This document shows, in pieces, positions 35,301-45,617 of a stretch of DNA of 64,000 nt (the first letter of the stretch is position 1; the number at the start of each line of letters is the position of its first letter). The stretch is from Polytrichum commune (taxonomy: Eukaryota; Streptophyta; Polytrichopsida; Polytrichales; Polytrichaceae). The notes beneath the pieces were generated by a model, which was not told where the DNA came from, did no database searches, and saw nothing but the letters and a program-made list of their open reading frames with translations. The DNA lies in the NCBI GenBank assembly GCA_950295325.1, contig OX485803.1, positions 23,996,001 to 24,060,000 on the forward strand. The letters are read 5' to 3'. A program made the position numbers and the translations under genes.

Positions 35301-37258
35301 CTAGTATCAGTTGGTGGATATATGATCAAAGGTACTAGTTGAATACAAATAAGGGAGATCAAAATGAGAATATGAAGGAATCACATTGTAATATGAAGTT
35401 TAAATTCCTACCTTACAATCTTCACTCTCTATTGAAATCTACAGCTCACGCATTCAAATCTTTTTGGAAGTATTAAAATATATTAAATATGCAATGTTTG
35501 GTTCAAACATAGACACTTCAAGTACCGAGGACACATAAAAACATGACATATTTTGCTAATATATTGTATTATTCAATTGTACCAAAAAATCTAGTTTCAA
35601 ATACATGTTAGTGTTTACTTTATCGTGGAAGGTGAACAAAGAGATGTTGATTCCTTAATTAGACACTCCAAATTGCTCCAAATGACTATCTTGTGGATTT
35701 TTTTTGTTTTGTTGTCATAAAAGAGGATATTTATCACCAGAATATGCAAGCTTTGGTCATATTTCAACGGCAATTGATGTCTATAGTTTTGGCATTATGA
35801 TTCTCGAGATCGTAAGCGGAAGGAAGAATATGGATTTTGAGAAGCCTCCTGACCAACAAATTTTACTACAATGGGTATGAATCAATTACCTTGTCTCTTA
35901 TAACAAGGGGTATTGGCAAATTTTGTATGTGACTTATGTGTGTGTGTATGTGTGCAATCATGGGGACGATTCCACAAACAACTTCGGCTTAATGGAGTCT
36001 ATTTGTTTTCAAATTTGTGGACACAATTGTTATTTTCTCTCTCTAAGAGATTATGACCAAGTCCACATGGTTTTGATCTTAAAATAATCTATTTTCTTCA
36101 ACCATTTGATTTTTTTGATGTAGCCAACAATGTTCATAGTTTACAACTTTATTTTCGCTTTATTTTTGTGAGAATTCTACTCTTGTTTACAAACTCTTAT
36201 TTATTTGCTTATGAACATTCACTTTCATGATAAGTCTTGAAGATCTTATCTTAGTATTCTACGTTTCAATACTGAACATGACAATAAAGGTCAACATTGA
36301 AAAAATATTCAATTTAAACAACATTTTGCTACTATTTGTAGGCATTTGACCCAAAAACTATAGTTTTAAAATACTGGAGCACTTAATTTGGTACACTTTA
36401 CCATGCTTGCACCCTTATATACTCTTATTCTCAATTAACAACCAATTTTATGCTAAAACAATTCTACATTTTCCTCTAAAAAATGGCTTTGAAAATGATG
36501 ACACATATACACATGCTTGTTTTATTTTTGGGAAGGAATATAATACACTTGGAATTTGTGAGGTAATAGTATCTTACTACCAAACACATTGCTTTTGAGT
36601 GCACAAATATACTTGAATTTAAAATGAAACAAAATATATCATTGGAATGGTCATGTCCAACACTGTTGTACCTTGGACACTAGTTCATGGGATTTGATGT
36701 TGGTAAAAGGTGTGAGAGACTCTTCATATTGTACTAGCTTCATATATTTGGTGGATTTTAGGTTGTAGAATCATGTAGTCAAGAACTAGACGATTGAATT
36801 GACATTAGATATGGTTTTTCTAAGGTTCCAAATATTTAATTTATTCAATGTTTAGCATTTATTAGTTACAACATTTGTTGATTTTTGAAGCATCATTTTT
36901 TAATTGTTGTGTATAGGCATGGAAGATGTACCAATCGAACGAGCTATGGCATCTCGTGGATCCAAACATGATGTCGGAGAGTATGATGGAAGAGATTGTA
37001 CAAGTGATAAAAATCGGACTCGTTTGCGTACAAAATATGCCCGCAAACCGTCCTAAAATGTCTAGTGTAGTAGCTATGTTGCTAGATAGCAAACAAGTAG
37101 AAAATGTTTGCATAGTGGCCGAAAGTGTAAGTGGGGTTGCAGAACCTGTAAGTGCATCGTTTGCCTCTTTTACATCAAATACAACGACACTTAGTTCACA
37201 TGTAGTCAAAGTGGCGGAGGAAGAAGAAGATAGTTCCTTGCTTTCCAACATGCCTTGA
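18446..37258 (+). CDS. LRR receptor-like kinase (LRR-VIII-like), 24 exons, 959 aa
   Basis: Exons by GT-AG junctions: 18446-18551, 19953-20094, 22133-22252, 22710-22781, 23210-23287, 24025-24096, 24587-24658, 25108-25185, 25405-25476, 26054-26122, 26893-26970, 27736-27813, 29969-30046, 30257-30340, 30606-30746, 30910-30981, 31234-31401, 33022-33119, 33372-33506, 33794-33912, 34101-34308, 34990-35236, 35724-35874, 36917-37258. They sum to 2880 nt with no stop. The protein has a signal peptide (about 1-29), an N-terminal LRR cap ([11 protein letters not shown]), leucine-rich repeats to about 470 encoded mostly by single 69-84-bp phase-2 exons, a Cys pair (NPYC...SVC) and a membrane helix at 569-589. 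The kinase shows GEGGFG (635-640), Lys656, Glu671, HRD (751-753), Asn758 and DFG (771-773), so it should be an active RD-type Ser/Thr kinase at the plasma membrane. No malectin domain is present. The ligand is unknown. Exons 4-6/7-9 and 11/12 are tandem duplicates. Splicing is deduced, not observed. Confidence 0.9.
18552..22132. other. RLK introns 1 and 2
   Basis: Intron 1 (18552-19952) includes a ~190-bp dispersed repeat at about 19310-19500 (aactggttacatgttggga...aaccggttcatctgtaac) shared with 12455-12640 and partly with the tandem array. Intron 2 (20095-22132) has CACTAAAT-like motifs near 20700 but no complete element. The short frames inside them are not genes. Confidence 0.45.
22438..24300 (+). 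repeat. Tandem duplication block 1 in the RLK gene (exons 4-6)
   Basis: Starts 'gaacaatttactattttttaa' and is matched by block 2 starting 'gaacgatttattattttttaa' at 24301. Introns and exons are alike throughout. Block 1 carries a ~515-bp insertion (23418-23932) that block 2 lacks. It also lacks the ~600 bp containing the counterpart of exon 10. Confidence 0.85.
23418..23932. repeat. CACTAAAT-motif repeat inserted in RLK intron 5
   Basis: Present in duplication block 1 and absent from the matching intron of block 2, where 'ggcatgttttga' runs almost directly into 'ttgtcttctta'. The ends read CACTACGCTAAAT...ATATTTAGTG. The inner 23760-23910 part, with a run 'ttgattgctaggaaggtcatg', is also found at 29425-29590 in intron 12. 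Confidence 0.6.
24301..26270 (+). repeat. Tandem duplication block 2 in the RLK gene (exons 7-10)
   Basis: Second copy of the 22438-24300 block. Exons 7-9 repeat exons 4-6 with few changes (for example [14 protein letters not shown] is identical). It retains exon 10, whose counterpart is missing from block 1. A tetranucleotide array (ctat)n at 25012-25050 is about twice as long as in block 1 (23130-23150). Confidence 0.85.
26642..29120 (+). repeat. Second tandem duplication in the RLK gene (exons 11 and 12)
   Basis: Unit 1 is about 26642-27487 and unit 2 about 27488-29120, both beginning around 'acattgctcaattggtgagttg' or its variant. Each holds one 78-bp LRR exon ([18 protein letters not shown]). 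Unit 2 is longer because of the 806-bp hAT-like insertion at 28018-28823; without it the units are of equal length. Confidence 0.85.
28018..28823. mobile_element. 806-bp hAT-like element in RLK intron 12
   Basis: The ends, CACAGGTAGATCACTTAGTG and a complementary right end, are a diverged version of the 1.5-kb element's terminal repeat. The outer few hundred bases on each side are similar to 625-2122, but the central coding part is missing or replaced. The flanks ttttctaa and atctctaa are a mutated 8-bp duplication; the matching intron of unit 1 has the empty site ttctctaa at 27168-27175. It lies within an intron and does not affect the frame. Confidence 0.85.
29254..29308. repeat. (AG)n microsatellite in RLK intron 12
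   Basis: About 27 uninterrupted AG dinucleotides. It should be highly length-variable. Confidence 0.95.
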
Positions 37259-38605
37259 TTTTCCATCCAATCAAGGAACATAGTCAAGTATGTCTAAATA
37301 TTATGATCTCATTTTATTGGCTATGCCATCTGGAAAGAGACCTAGAGGTGGTCTATGAAATGGGCCAAAGTTTGGGCAACCAATATGAACCGAACACATA
37401 TGATGTCGGTAGCTCACTCTTTAGTGGAATCCAATTGTGTTGAGTGCCAACATTATCAATCACAAGCAAGCACCAACGGTACTAACAAATTGAGACAGAC
37501 CTAGAAAGCATCATCGAAATGAAGAGAGAGAGCTCGGAAATGGAACGCCGAAGAGAGTCGGAGCTCGGCCATGGAGTTCGGCCACGGGTTTAGGCCCCCT
37601 TACCACGGAGTTATAAGGAAGACGTGCGGTCTTAGGCGCCCTTACCCACGGTAGTAGGGTACCAACGGCTTAAGTAAGGAAAGCTTAGTGTTTATAGAGG
37701 ATATATTAAGGGTGTATTAAGGGGAGTATTAGAGGTGTATTAAGGGGTGTATTAAGGGGTGTATTAGGGGGGTATAAGGGTATATTAGAATATAGGATTT
37801 TGAGGATGAATGAAATATCCGAAGAGACATGATTATGGAATATATTAAAATATAGGATTTTGAGGATGAATGAATATCCAAAGAGACATGATTATGGAAT
37901 ATATAGAATGTAGGATTTTGAGGAAGCATGATTATGATAAGAAATTTGGGTTATTAAGATACAAAGACATTATGGAGACATTAAGGAGAATATAGGACTA
38001 GGGTACATTCTACGAGTGTGTTCTAAATACCAATTATCGGAATTGAATCAATCAACCACAAGGATTTGATTGACTCTCAAAGAGAAATTGTAATGTAAAT
38101 ATTACAAAGATATAGTGAAATCTTGGTATTAAAAACATTAGAGTAGTGAAACGGTTATAACCGTTTAGGATAGGAATCATCTACATATGTTGAAGATAGA
38201 TAGATATTAGAAAAGTGGAGATCACAACCACTCTTAAAAATAGATTTTGGATTAGGAAGAGAAGATTATTTAAGGGAAGCAATTTAGGAGACTAACACCT
38301 CATTTTCTACACAACGAAGTTATCACAAATTTGAGTGTAAAAAACACTTGAGTTATTTTTGTATCTCTCCTCTCGGAGCTCTTTTCCAATATATTATCTT
38401 TTCTACAAATGTGTGTGTGACATTTTTTATTTTTATTTTTTCAAATTGAACTACGAATTGTCAATTGGTACTTGTGACTCAAGAGATTGATAAACGAGAG
38501 GAGAGTAGGTGCTTTGAGAAAGAACTCAAAGTATTAGGACGAGGGTGAGAACAAAGCGCTCAAGAATAGTTGGAGTATCAATGGAACTTTGAGAGAAGTT
38601 GTTAT
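37259..38605. other. RLK 3' flank and low-complexity repeat region
   Basis: After the RLK stop there is no further gene. The stretch 37690-37785 is a short degenerate repeat of 'gtattaaggggt'. The stretch 37787-37930 holds about 2.5 copies of a 60-bp unit ('aggattttgaggatgaatga'). An imperfect LTR-like end (...tgtgtgtgaca) occurs near 38420, but I could not define both ends of an element. Confidence 0.5.
37787..37930. repeat. 60-bp tandem repeat, ~2.5 copies
   Basis: Units start near 37788, 37848 and 37906, each with 'tataggattttgagga' or a near variant followed by 'gacatgattatggaatat' in the first two. There is no coding content. Confidence 0.8.
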
Positions 38606-39327
38606 GAGTATGTGAGCCCAAAATGATGCCCATATGTGGTGATTAACTCTTTGAAACTAATTTTAGTTAGACTTTGAAGTGTTATGATTGTTCACAAAAA
38701 TATAAAAAGAGTGAAGTGTGGTGTGGATTGAAGTTTAGACATTAGGGGGTGTTGTGTGATTGTTTCAAGGTTAAGTTCAATAAGTAATGCCTTGACTAGG
38801 TGAGTAGGGAGTAAGGTGAGGCAAGGTGAGCTCCACGGGTTAAATGCCCACATTAGGATCCATCTTGTTGATTTAGGAATGTCAGAGCTTTGTGGATGTG
38901 GTGAGTCTCTACTTAGGAGGAAGGCATTAAGGGATTGTGATTGGAGGTGCTAATCCTCTCACCTTATTCTTCCTTCATGTGCTCTTGTGAGCCCAAATTG
39001 ATGCCCACATTGGTTTTTAACACTTGTAAAACATTACAAGTGGTGTTTTGGTGATTTATGATTATTCACAAAAATATAAAAATAGTGAAGCTTGAAGAAA
39101 ACTTAGTTTGAAGCATTAGGCTTTTGTGGGGTGGATTTAAGTAGGAGAAGGACAAACCTTGGTAAAGTGTGGTAGGTAGAAAACCAAGGTTAGTTAAATG
39201 TTTGAATTAGGATCCTTGTTGATCATTTGAGGGAGGAAGGCTTAGGAGATAGGATTAGAGCCTACAAAGTAGGAGGAGATCTCGAGGGCTTATCGTAAGC
39301 CTTGAGGGTGCTCACCCCCTCAAACTC

Positions 39328-39339
39328 ACTATATAATCC
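39328..39339 (+). promoter_or_regulatory. TATA box of element B
   Basis: actatataatcc followed by a pyrimidine-rich start-like region (ctcattcttccctca). The same arrangement is kept in element C on the minus strand (58561-58569), which supports a functional LTR promoter. Confidence 0.6.
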
Positions 39340-40349
39340 CTCATTCTTCCCTCAGTCATCCTCTCTTCCCTTCGTGCTCCAAGGCACCCCACGTGTTATA
39401 AGTGTGGGTGTATTGGAAGCAAGATTGGAGCACATGTGTGTGCTTAGTTTTTAGTTGGAGAGCCAAGGCTAGTTGGCCTTGAAGAGGGCTTGACCTCTTG
39501 TTAGAATTAGTTTTGGTGTGAATAATTTTAAGATATTTTATGGCTTCAAGTTGTAGTACTTGAGTTCATATTTCTTGGGTATTTCTTAAGTAGTCTAGGT
39601 TGTAAGGGGCATAATTTCCGAGCAGAAGAAGATACTTCGTTGAAATTTAGAGGGTTAGTAAACAACTTGTTTATATGAACATGGTCAAAATCTGAGAATG
39701 TTTGGAGTACTTGAGCAGCAGTTATGACATTCTGAACTTTGCCTACATTTTTGAGCTGAAATGGGCATAACTCCTGAATAGAGGCTTGGAAATGTATGAA
39801 ATTTTGAAGGATGCTTTGTTCTTAGGTTTCCTAGTTGTGGTACAAATTTCAAGTCATTCCGAGTAGATGAGAAGGAGATATATCATTCTGAAGTGTTTTC
39901 AAGAGTTGCAGACTAAAAAGGCCATAACGTTTTGGCAGAAAATGAAAATAGTTTGAAATTTCAAGGGGTCATAAACAATTAGTTTTTTGTGATTTCTCCC
40001 AAAATTTGAAGTTCTTTGGAGCCTGTGAGAGGAAGTTATGACATTCTAAAATCTGGGTAGACTGATCCACTAAAATGGTCATAACTGTCGGACAGAAAAT
40101 GGGATAGGCTCACAAATTGGTGAGATGTTTTTTGCTTTGTCTCCCTAGTTACAGATAAAATTTCAGGACATTCCGAGAAGTAATGGGAAAGTTACACTAT
40201 TAGCTAGTAAAGTCTAGGGGAACAAAGGAAGTTTGATTGGTTTCATTAGGGATAACCATTAGGTCATTAAACCAATATAGTGGTTGAAGCGTGAGGAGAA
40301 AACTACAATAAGTGACAAGTATTTATCAATACTTAAACTTGTATAATTC

Positions 40350-40517
40350 ATGGAATCAATAAGCGAGAACTCATGTAGTAGTGTGGAGTCGACGGCAAGG
40401 ACTCGCTTCACAAGAGGGATATCTTTGAAGGCATGCGTGGCCAAAGCGGCCGGGTGGACTTTAGAGAAGTACAAGGATGTGACATTACCTGAGATTAAGG
40501 AGTGTAAGAAGACATAG
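40350..40517 (+). CDS. Conserved 55-aa micro-protein in element B
   Basis: A short frame, MESISENSCSS..., with a Ser-rich acidic start, the core RGISLKACVAKAAGWTLE at residues 22-39 and a charged tail ending KECKKT. The core recurs in elements A (41712-41885) and C (57353-57565, minus). B and C also share START upstream of the core. Over the 18 core codons, B and C differ by nine synonymous changes and one conservative replacement (K/R), which indicates selection on the protein. The core could form a short amphipathic helix. I recognise no family and no function can be assigned. It lies downstream of the element's own TATA box, near the element's right end. Confidence 0.65.
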   Translation: MESISENSCSSVESTARTRFTRGISLKACVAKAAGWTLEKYKDVTLPEIKECKKT

Positions 40518-41074
40518 TATAGACTTGGCTAAGTTGTGTATATTCCAACGATAGATTGGAATCATACATTGTGTTACAAAGAGAGAAATCTCTACATGTT
40601 ATTATAAACTTCTCCATTCGGGCTAGGACGAAATTGAAGGGTGGAGGCTTTTTGGTGACAGCTCTCCTCTCCTCTCCTCTTATCTTCCACTTTTTCAATT
40701 TTCTTGCTTTCTTTCTTTCTTTCTTCACCTCTCCACTCTCCCTTTGAGGAGATGAGGAGTATGTGAGAGTGTGTGGGTGAGCTTGTGTGTGTGTGGAGTA
40801 AGAGAGAGGCACGTGTGTGTGCGAGGTTATAAGGTGAAGAGTCAAGATCAATTAGTCTTGAAGATTAGCCTTACATTATTAGATGTGGTTTAGATTCAAG
40901 GCATTTATGAACAAGTGCCTAGCTCTAGCATTTAGATTTTTAGTATTGGGCTTATAATATTTGGATTTATAGTATTCACTCTTATAGTTATTAGACTCAT
41001 GATGTTAGATTTGTAGTGTTCGATTTACATTGGAGAGGAGCACTTAATGATAGTTTAGTGTTAGAGAGCTCACG

Positions 41075-41332
41075 GCCTAAGGCCCTGGACTGTATTAAGC
41101 GAGTTGTTGGCCGTTGGCCGAGGGCCCTGGACTGTATTAAGCTAGCTGCCGGTCGAAGGCCCTGGACTGTATTTAGCTAACTGTCGGTCGAAGGCCCTGG
41201 ACTGTATTAAGCTAGCTGCCGGTTGAAGGCCCTGGACTGTATTAAGCTAGCTGCCGGTCGAAGGCCCTGGACTGTATTAAGCTAGCTGCTGGCCGAAGGC
41301 CCTGGATTGTATTAAGTTAGCCTGCTGGCCGA
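41075..41332. repeat. 35-bp minisatellite inside element A
   Basis: About seven head-to-tail copies of a unit containing 'aaggccctggactgtattaa' and 'gctagctgccggtcg'. The first copy is about 42 bp. Copies adjoin without spacers. It is absent from elements B and C. Confidence 0.9.
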
Positions 41333-41711
41333 GGTGGCTGGGGCGGACAGTAACCTAGCTCAAGGCCTAGGGAGGTTGTAATGAGTGTCTAGCTGGGCTT
41401 AAGGTTGGATTAAGCCTAGGGTAGTTAGGTGACCTTTAATTAGTTAGTTTAGCTAAGTAGGGTGTGGGTGAGGCTAAGCCTTTGCAAGATTACAATCTTG
41501 CAATCAAGGCCTAGCAACGTAGTTACTTAGCAAAATTTAACCTAAACCATGCTAGAATTATCTTAGGCCATTTTGGCTCTTAGATAAGTGTTGGATTCAT
41601 TAAACTAGGTAGGGGTGTGTGTGACTTTTGAATGTATTGGTGATTAACCATTGAGGGAGTGTTTTTCAACACTTACATCCTCTCTGGTAAAAATCAATCA
41701 CTTATATAACA

Positions 41712-41885
41712 ATGGAGAAAGAGGAGGACTCTAGCAATGGCAAAGTGAAGGAGAGGATAATCAAGGGTGCAAGGAGAATATCCTTGAGAGTTTGTGTTGC
41801 CAAGGCCGCCGGTTGGACCCTTGAGAAGGCCAATTCGGTCCGAAGCCAAGAGGCTACTACTAATAAACAAAGTGATTCAAAATGA
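41712..41885 (+). CDS. Conserved 57-aa micro-protein in element A
   Basis: A frame starting MEKEEDSSNGKVK with the core RRISLRVCVAKAAGWTLE at residues 21-38 and a polar tail. Compared with element B over the 18 core codons there are nine synonymous and three amino-acid changes, and the CVAKAAGWTLE part is invariant. The N-terminal half differs from B and C in sequence but is likewise acidic and Ser-rich. It ends 113 bp before the right end of element A, the same relative place as in B and C. Function is unknown. Confidence 0.6.
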   Translation: MEKEEDSSNGKVKERIIKGARRISLRVCVAKAAGWTLEKANSVRSQEATTNKQSDSK

Positions 41886-42003
41886 CATGAAGGCCTTGGG
41901 ATGTGAAGAGAACATTTTTCAAGATACATACAATACATGTGATTCTCAAAACCATCACCCGGACTATGACGCTTAAGGGTGGTGGGTTTGGCCTCACAGA
42001 GTA

Positions 42004-44102
42004 GTAACGTCAATTTAAATTTGAACGTCGGAATTACAATTGACTCTGAAAAGTGGAACTTATCATTGAACTCCTCAAAAGGGAATTATAAATATACATG
42101 TGATTGAATGTTTGAAGAATTACATACATGTTATGAAAACCTCTTAACAATTACAAACTTCTTTAAAAGAGGAGGAGCTTATTATTATAAACTATATAAT
42201 TGACTTACAAGTATTATGCATATGTTTGAGTATCGAACTTATTTTATGATTAACAAGAATGATGAAGACATTAATTCACATCAAAGTTTGAATTTATATG
42301 AATGAAATAATATTGATATGAAATAATCTACTTACTACAAATATTATTGAATCTCTTTCTTTTAAGATACTTTGTGAGTTGTTGGATGTCATTAACAATC
42401 AAAGAAGAGTTCTTTCTCTTGAGTGAACCTTAAGAGAGTTATAATTATTCTTGTCATTAAAACACTTTGAAGTTAAACGTGACATTGCAAAACAATCAAT
42501 GATGTGTTCATGAAATTATAACTACTATATTACATACATGTCAAGTTATAATATTATAAGTAGTAACACTTGAGCTTAAAAAGGAAGACTCAAGAATATT
42601 AGATCTTCCTCATCATTATAAGATTACTATCATTTATGTGATTGATGTTTATAAATTACGAATCTTAAGGATTCATATAACTTATTGAAAACTATATTAT
42701 TAACAAGGATATTGTCACACCTCTTGAAGCATTCTTTAAATCTAATGATTCTTATTATCAATGATGCCTTACATTGAAAGTAAGAATTAAGATAATGAGA
42801 TTGTGTTCACTCCGATAATTATATTCATATCATAAGGAGAAGAGAGGGATTATTAATTCGAGACCGAACATATTAATGAGGCACGGTAGTCCTCAAGCGA
42901 ATATAAATTTACATGATGTGCATCGTGAGTCTTCTTAGCTAATTTGCAAAGGAACGACCCATGGCGTCCATCAAATTGCAAATTATTATTAATGTGAATT
43001 GGTATCTAAAATGAGCCAAAGTTTGGTCTTGGTCGGACAACCAACCAGTAGTGGTCACGTGTGCAAGGTAATATTCCAATGCAAGCACCTAACTATTGCT
43101 TCATATTGTTTTCTTGTCATTGCCCTAGTAATTTCCGGTGTTCTTCATAGTAATTTTTTGGACCAATGCAAATGGTATGAGGATAGTTTCTTCAATCCTA
43201 TCATGATACAAATTCTCAAGGTTATCATATCCTAGCTTGTAGATAGGTTTTTGGATTGGGTTCCGATTAACAAAACCACACACAGAAGACAAAATAAATG
43301 TCTGATTGAATTTTAGGTGTTACAATTAGGTTAATTGATAGGTCAAAACTTTAGAATGAATTTGGAGTACCAAACCTAGGTAAGACCTTTATTTGATTTA
43401 AATTTATATGAATTTAAAAGATTGAGGGGATTATTAAGATCATTCAATGCGGGGCATGCAATTGCATGGTCTTTTCATTACAACCAACCATAGTCTAGTG
43501 GTCCCGACTCACTATATCATGGGTTTTCTTGATCCAAGGAGTCACGGCTCAACAATAATCTTTGTGAGTAACCAAGAATCCACATTTCATCAAGGCTGAG
43601 GGCACCCCAATTTGAGCAGTAGTCTTTCCTTAATTAATTGATATTTTAGTGTTTCGGGAAATACGGTAGAGCAACCCCACATGTCTTCAATGTTTATTTG
43701 ATTTATTTTTAATTTGAATGATGTTGTGGGATCATTGTCCTTACCTAGACCGATTGAAAGACAACACCCTGTAAGTCTCCGGAACCATAGGCTGTAGCAA
43801 TTTATTATACTTGCCTATGTCATGGTTCATTAATCCTTTAGTTCAATTTGAATGCACTTCATGTGATTATTTACTTCAATAACCTCACCAATAATTCACA
43901 TATTGATAGTTTCTACTCTTATTATAATGAACTTCAAATTATGATAATCTGCAAAGGTTCATATGATAGGCACAAAACTGTTGTATGAATAATATGACTT
44001 TACATCTACCAAAAGTTTATGGCTAGAATCAACAAATGCAAGAGACAAGGGCCAATGTAAATGAACCTTAGCCCTCAGAGTAAGTCGAGAAGTCAAGTTA
44101 CC
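42004..44102. other. Intergenic between element A and the inverted hAT-like copy
   Basis: Very AT-rich with many short repeats. The sequence 'tggtatctaaaatgagcc' at about 43002 is faintly like a methionine-tRNA primer-binding site, but no LTR could be defined next to it. A 78-codon frame at 42999-43235 is not recognisable. Confidence 0.3.
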
Positions 44103-44615
44103 GGAGTCTGCACGGGGAGGTCACTCAGTAGGATTTTTGTGTACCACGTGCGGTGGAGGGGTATTTGTTTAGGGGCTATTTACCTCCAAGGCACGAATTA
44201 AAAGCTCCCTATAATTACATAATATTCTAAAATGGCCTATTTTTTCGTACCCTACCATTACTTATAATGCCCATGTCATTGAATTATTTTGTAGTCTATA
44301 TTCCTTTTAATTAAAAAAATTGAATTTAAGAATGTATGCAATGCAAAAGTGATGGGAAAAGCATGGCAACAGAAAAATATAAAAATTACGTACCATTGCA
44401 AAAACCAAGTACAAAAACTTAAAGTGAAAATACAAAAAGAAGACTTAGGATGGAACACACCATGATTGAGTGTGTGTTTACAAACACAACAAGATTGTGT
44501 GTGTGTTCACAAACACAACACCCGCTCCATAAAAATCCTTTATTCAAAATCACTTTACATGCTAGTGAAGACCAAAACCATATAGTGTGAAACACTTTAA
44601 GCTTGGTCATGAATC

Positions 44616-45002
44616 TTATATAGTTCGTTCTGTCACAAACCTGGACAGTTGCTCTGAATCATTCTTATCAAGAGTGTACACCTCATTTGTAGAATTGTAG
44701 CTCATGGTTACCGTATATATAATGCAATCTACATCAATCCATTCGCTATCCGTGTGATCATACTTAAATTTGTTACGGCATGGATATTTTCTATAATATT
44801 GCAACATTACTTCGATGTGGGAATTATTAGGATTTCTCCTCCCTGATTCCTCCGTTCGAGCAAGGAGGTCAACCGCTTGTCTAAGTACTCCAAATTGTTT
44901 CCCATTGCGCCGCCGCATAGCCTGCACCCTACCCACCCACCATGAACTGGAATCTACTCCGTTCAATATGTTAGTAGCATTTCCAGCTTTAACATCAGTC
45001 AT
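44616..45002 (-). CDS. 128-codon frame in hAT-like copy 2
   Basis: Same frame as 1231-1617, with R instead of W in the GRVQAM.RRNG stretch and A instead of V in RQ.VDLL. It has remained open in both copies, but with so few differences in total this says little about selection. Function is unknown. Confidence 0.4.
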   Translation of the reverse strand: MTDVKAGNATNILNGVDSSSWWVGRVQAMRRRNGKQFGVLRQAVDLLARTEESGRRNPNNSHIEVMLQYYRKYPCRNKFKYDHTDSEWIDVDCIIYTVTMSYNSTNEVYTLDKNDSEQLSRFVTERTI

Positions 45003-45119
45003 TGGACGTCCCCTTTTTCATTTGGCAGCGGATTTTACAGTTGACAATAGCATTGTTGTGCTCCGTTGGACAAAATGCACCCCACAATCAGATCATATAG
45101 ATAACAAACTTGATCCACA

Positions 45120-45350
45120 TTAAGATCTTGCTTGGAGACAATTATCATGGTTGTTGAAATGAATACTATGTTTAATTCTTGCTAATCTATCTTTGGATAG
45201 AAAAACATTACCATTGAGTTGCGAGACAAACGTTGACTTGTAAATGGAATGCCCATCAACTTCTACGGTTGGCAAAAAATTTCCGGTTCTGTGTACTGAG
45301 GCTTCCAATTTCATCCATTTTGGGTGAATGATGAGTAATTTTTCATCCAT
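45120..45350 (-). CDS. 76-codon frame in hAT-like copy 2
   Basis: Identical in protein sequence to the frame at 883-1113. No family is recognised. It may be the first piece of a captured gene that continues, frameshifted, into the 128-codon frame. Confidence 0.35.
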   Translation of the reverse strand: MDEKLLIIHPKWMKLEASVHRTGNFLPTVEVDGHSIYKSTFVSQLNGNVFLSKDRLARIKHSIHFNNHDNCLQARS

Positions 45351-45617
45351 CCCTCGTGAGGCATGCGTACGAAATTGATTCTACTAAACATACATCCTAA
45401 GATCCTTATTTTCAGCCCCTATATTATTTTTACTAAAAAGGAATGGCCCATATTTTATACCTATCTATTTTACTTGTAATGGGCTTATGTACTTTTAATG
45501 GACCCTTCATTATTTGGAATTCTTTTATAATTTTTATGTCAAATGATTTTAATCCTCCCTATATTATGCCGCACGTCGTTTTTAAAATGCACTAAGTGAC
45601 TTCCCCGTGGGAGTCTG

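Larger units (their letters stand above)
38986..40660 (+). mobile_element. TG...CA element B nested in A
   Basis: 1675 bp from TGTGAGCCCAAATTGATGCC to ...TTTTTGGTGACA, flanked by a perfect 5-bp duplication, gctct (38981-38985, 40661-40665). The surrounding element A sequence resumes afterwards. A TATA box (actatataatcc) lies at 39328-39339, about 345 bp in, where an LTR U3 promoter is expected. A 55-codon conserved frame lies 0.14 kb before the right end. Sequence from 38986 to about 39530 closely matches element C in complement. Confidence 0.85.
38611..41998 (+). mobile_element. TG...CA element A (solo LTR or LTR-like), hosting element B
   Basis: Begins TGTGAGCCCAAAATGATGCC and ends ...GTTTGGCCTCACA, flanked by a perfect 5-bp duplication, gagta (38606-38610, 41999-42003). 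TG/CA ends with a 5-bp duplication point to retroviral-type integration. No direct terminal repeats are present within it, so a solo LTR is the simplest reading. Without nested element B it is about 1.7 kb. It contains a 35-bp minisatellite (41075-41332) and a 57-codon conserved frame near the right end. Relatives are at 38986-40660, 47835-48763 (-) and 57150-59268 (-). Confidence 0.8.
44111..45609 (-). mobile_element. hAT-like DNA element, 1.5 kb, copy 2 (inverted)
   Basis: Near-identical reverse-oriented copy of 625-2122, with terminal repeats CACGGGGAGGTCACTCAGTA and the complementary far end. It is flanked by its own perfect 8-bp duplication, ggagtctg (44103-44110, 45610-45617). The different target duplications show two independent insertions. 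Both internal frames are kept. Confidence 0.9.

Noticed and set aside
36862-37287. 141-codon minus-strand frame across the last RLK exon
   Set aside because: It is antisense to the kinase C-terminal exon, whose frame is supported by splice sites and kinase motifs.
41075-41332. Regularly repeated 35-bp units resembling a CRISPR array
   Set aside because: Units adjoin head to tail with no unique spacers, in a plant genome and inside a transposable element. It is a minisatellite.
43000-43020. Possible LTR primer-binding site tggtatctaaaatgagcc
   Set aside because: Several mismatches and no LTR end directly beside it.
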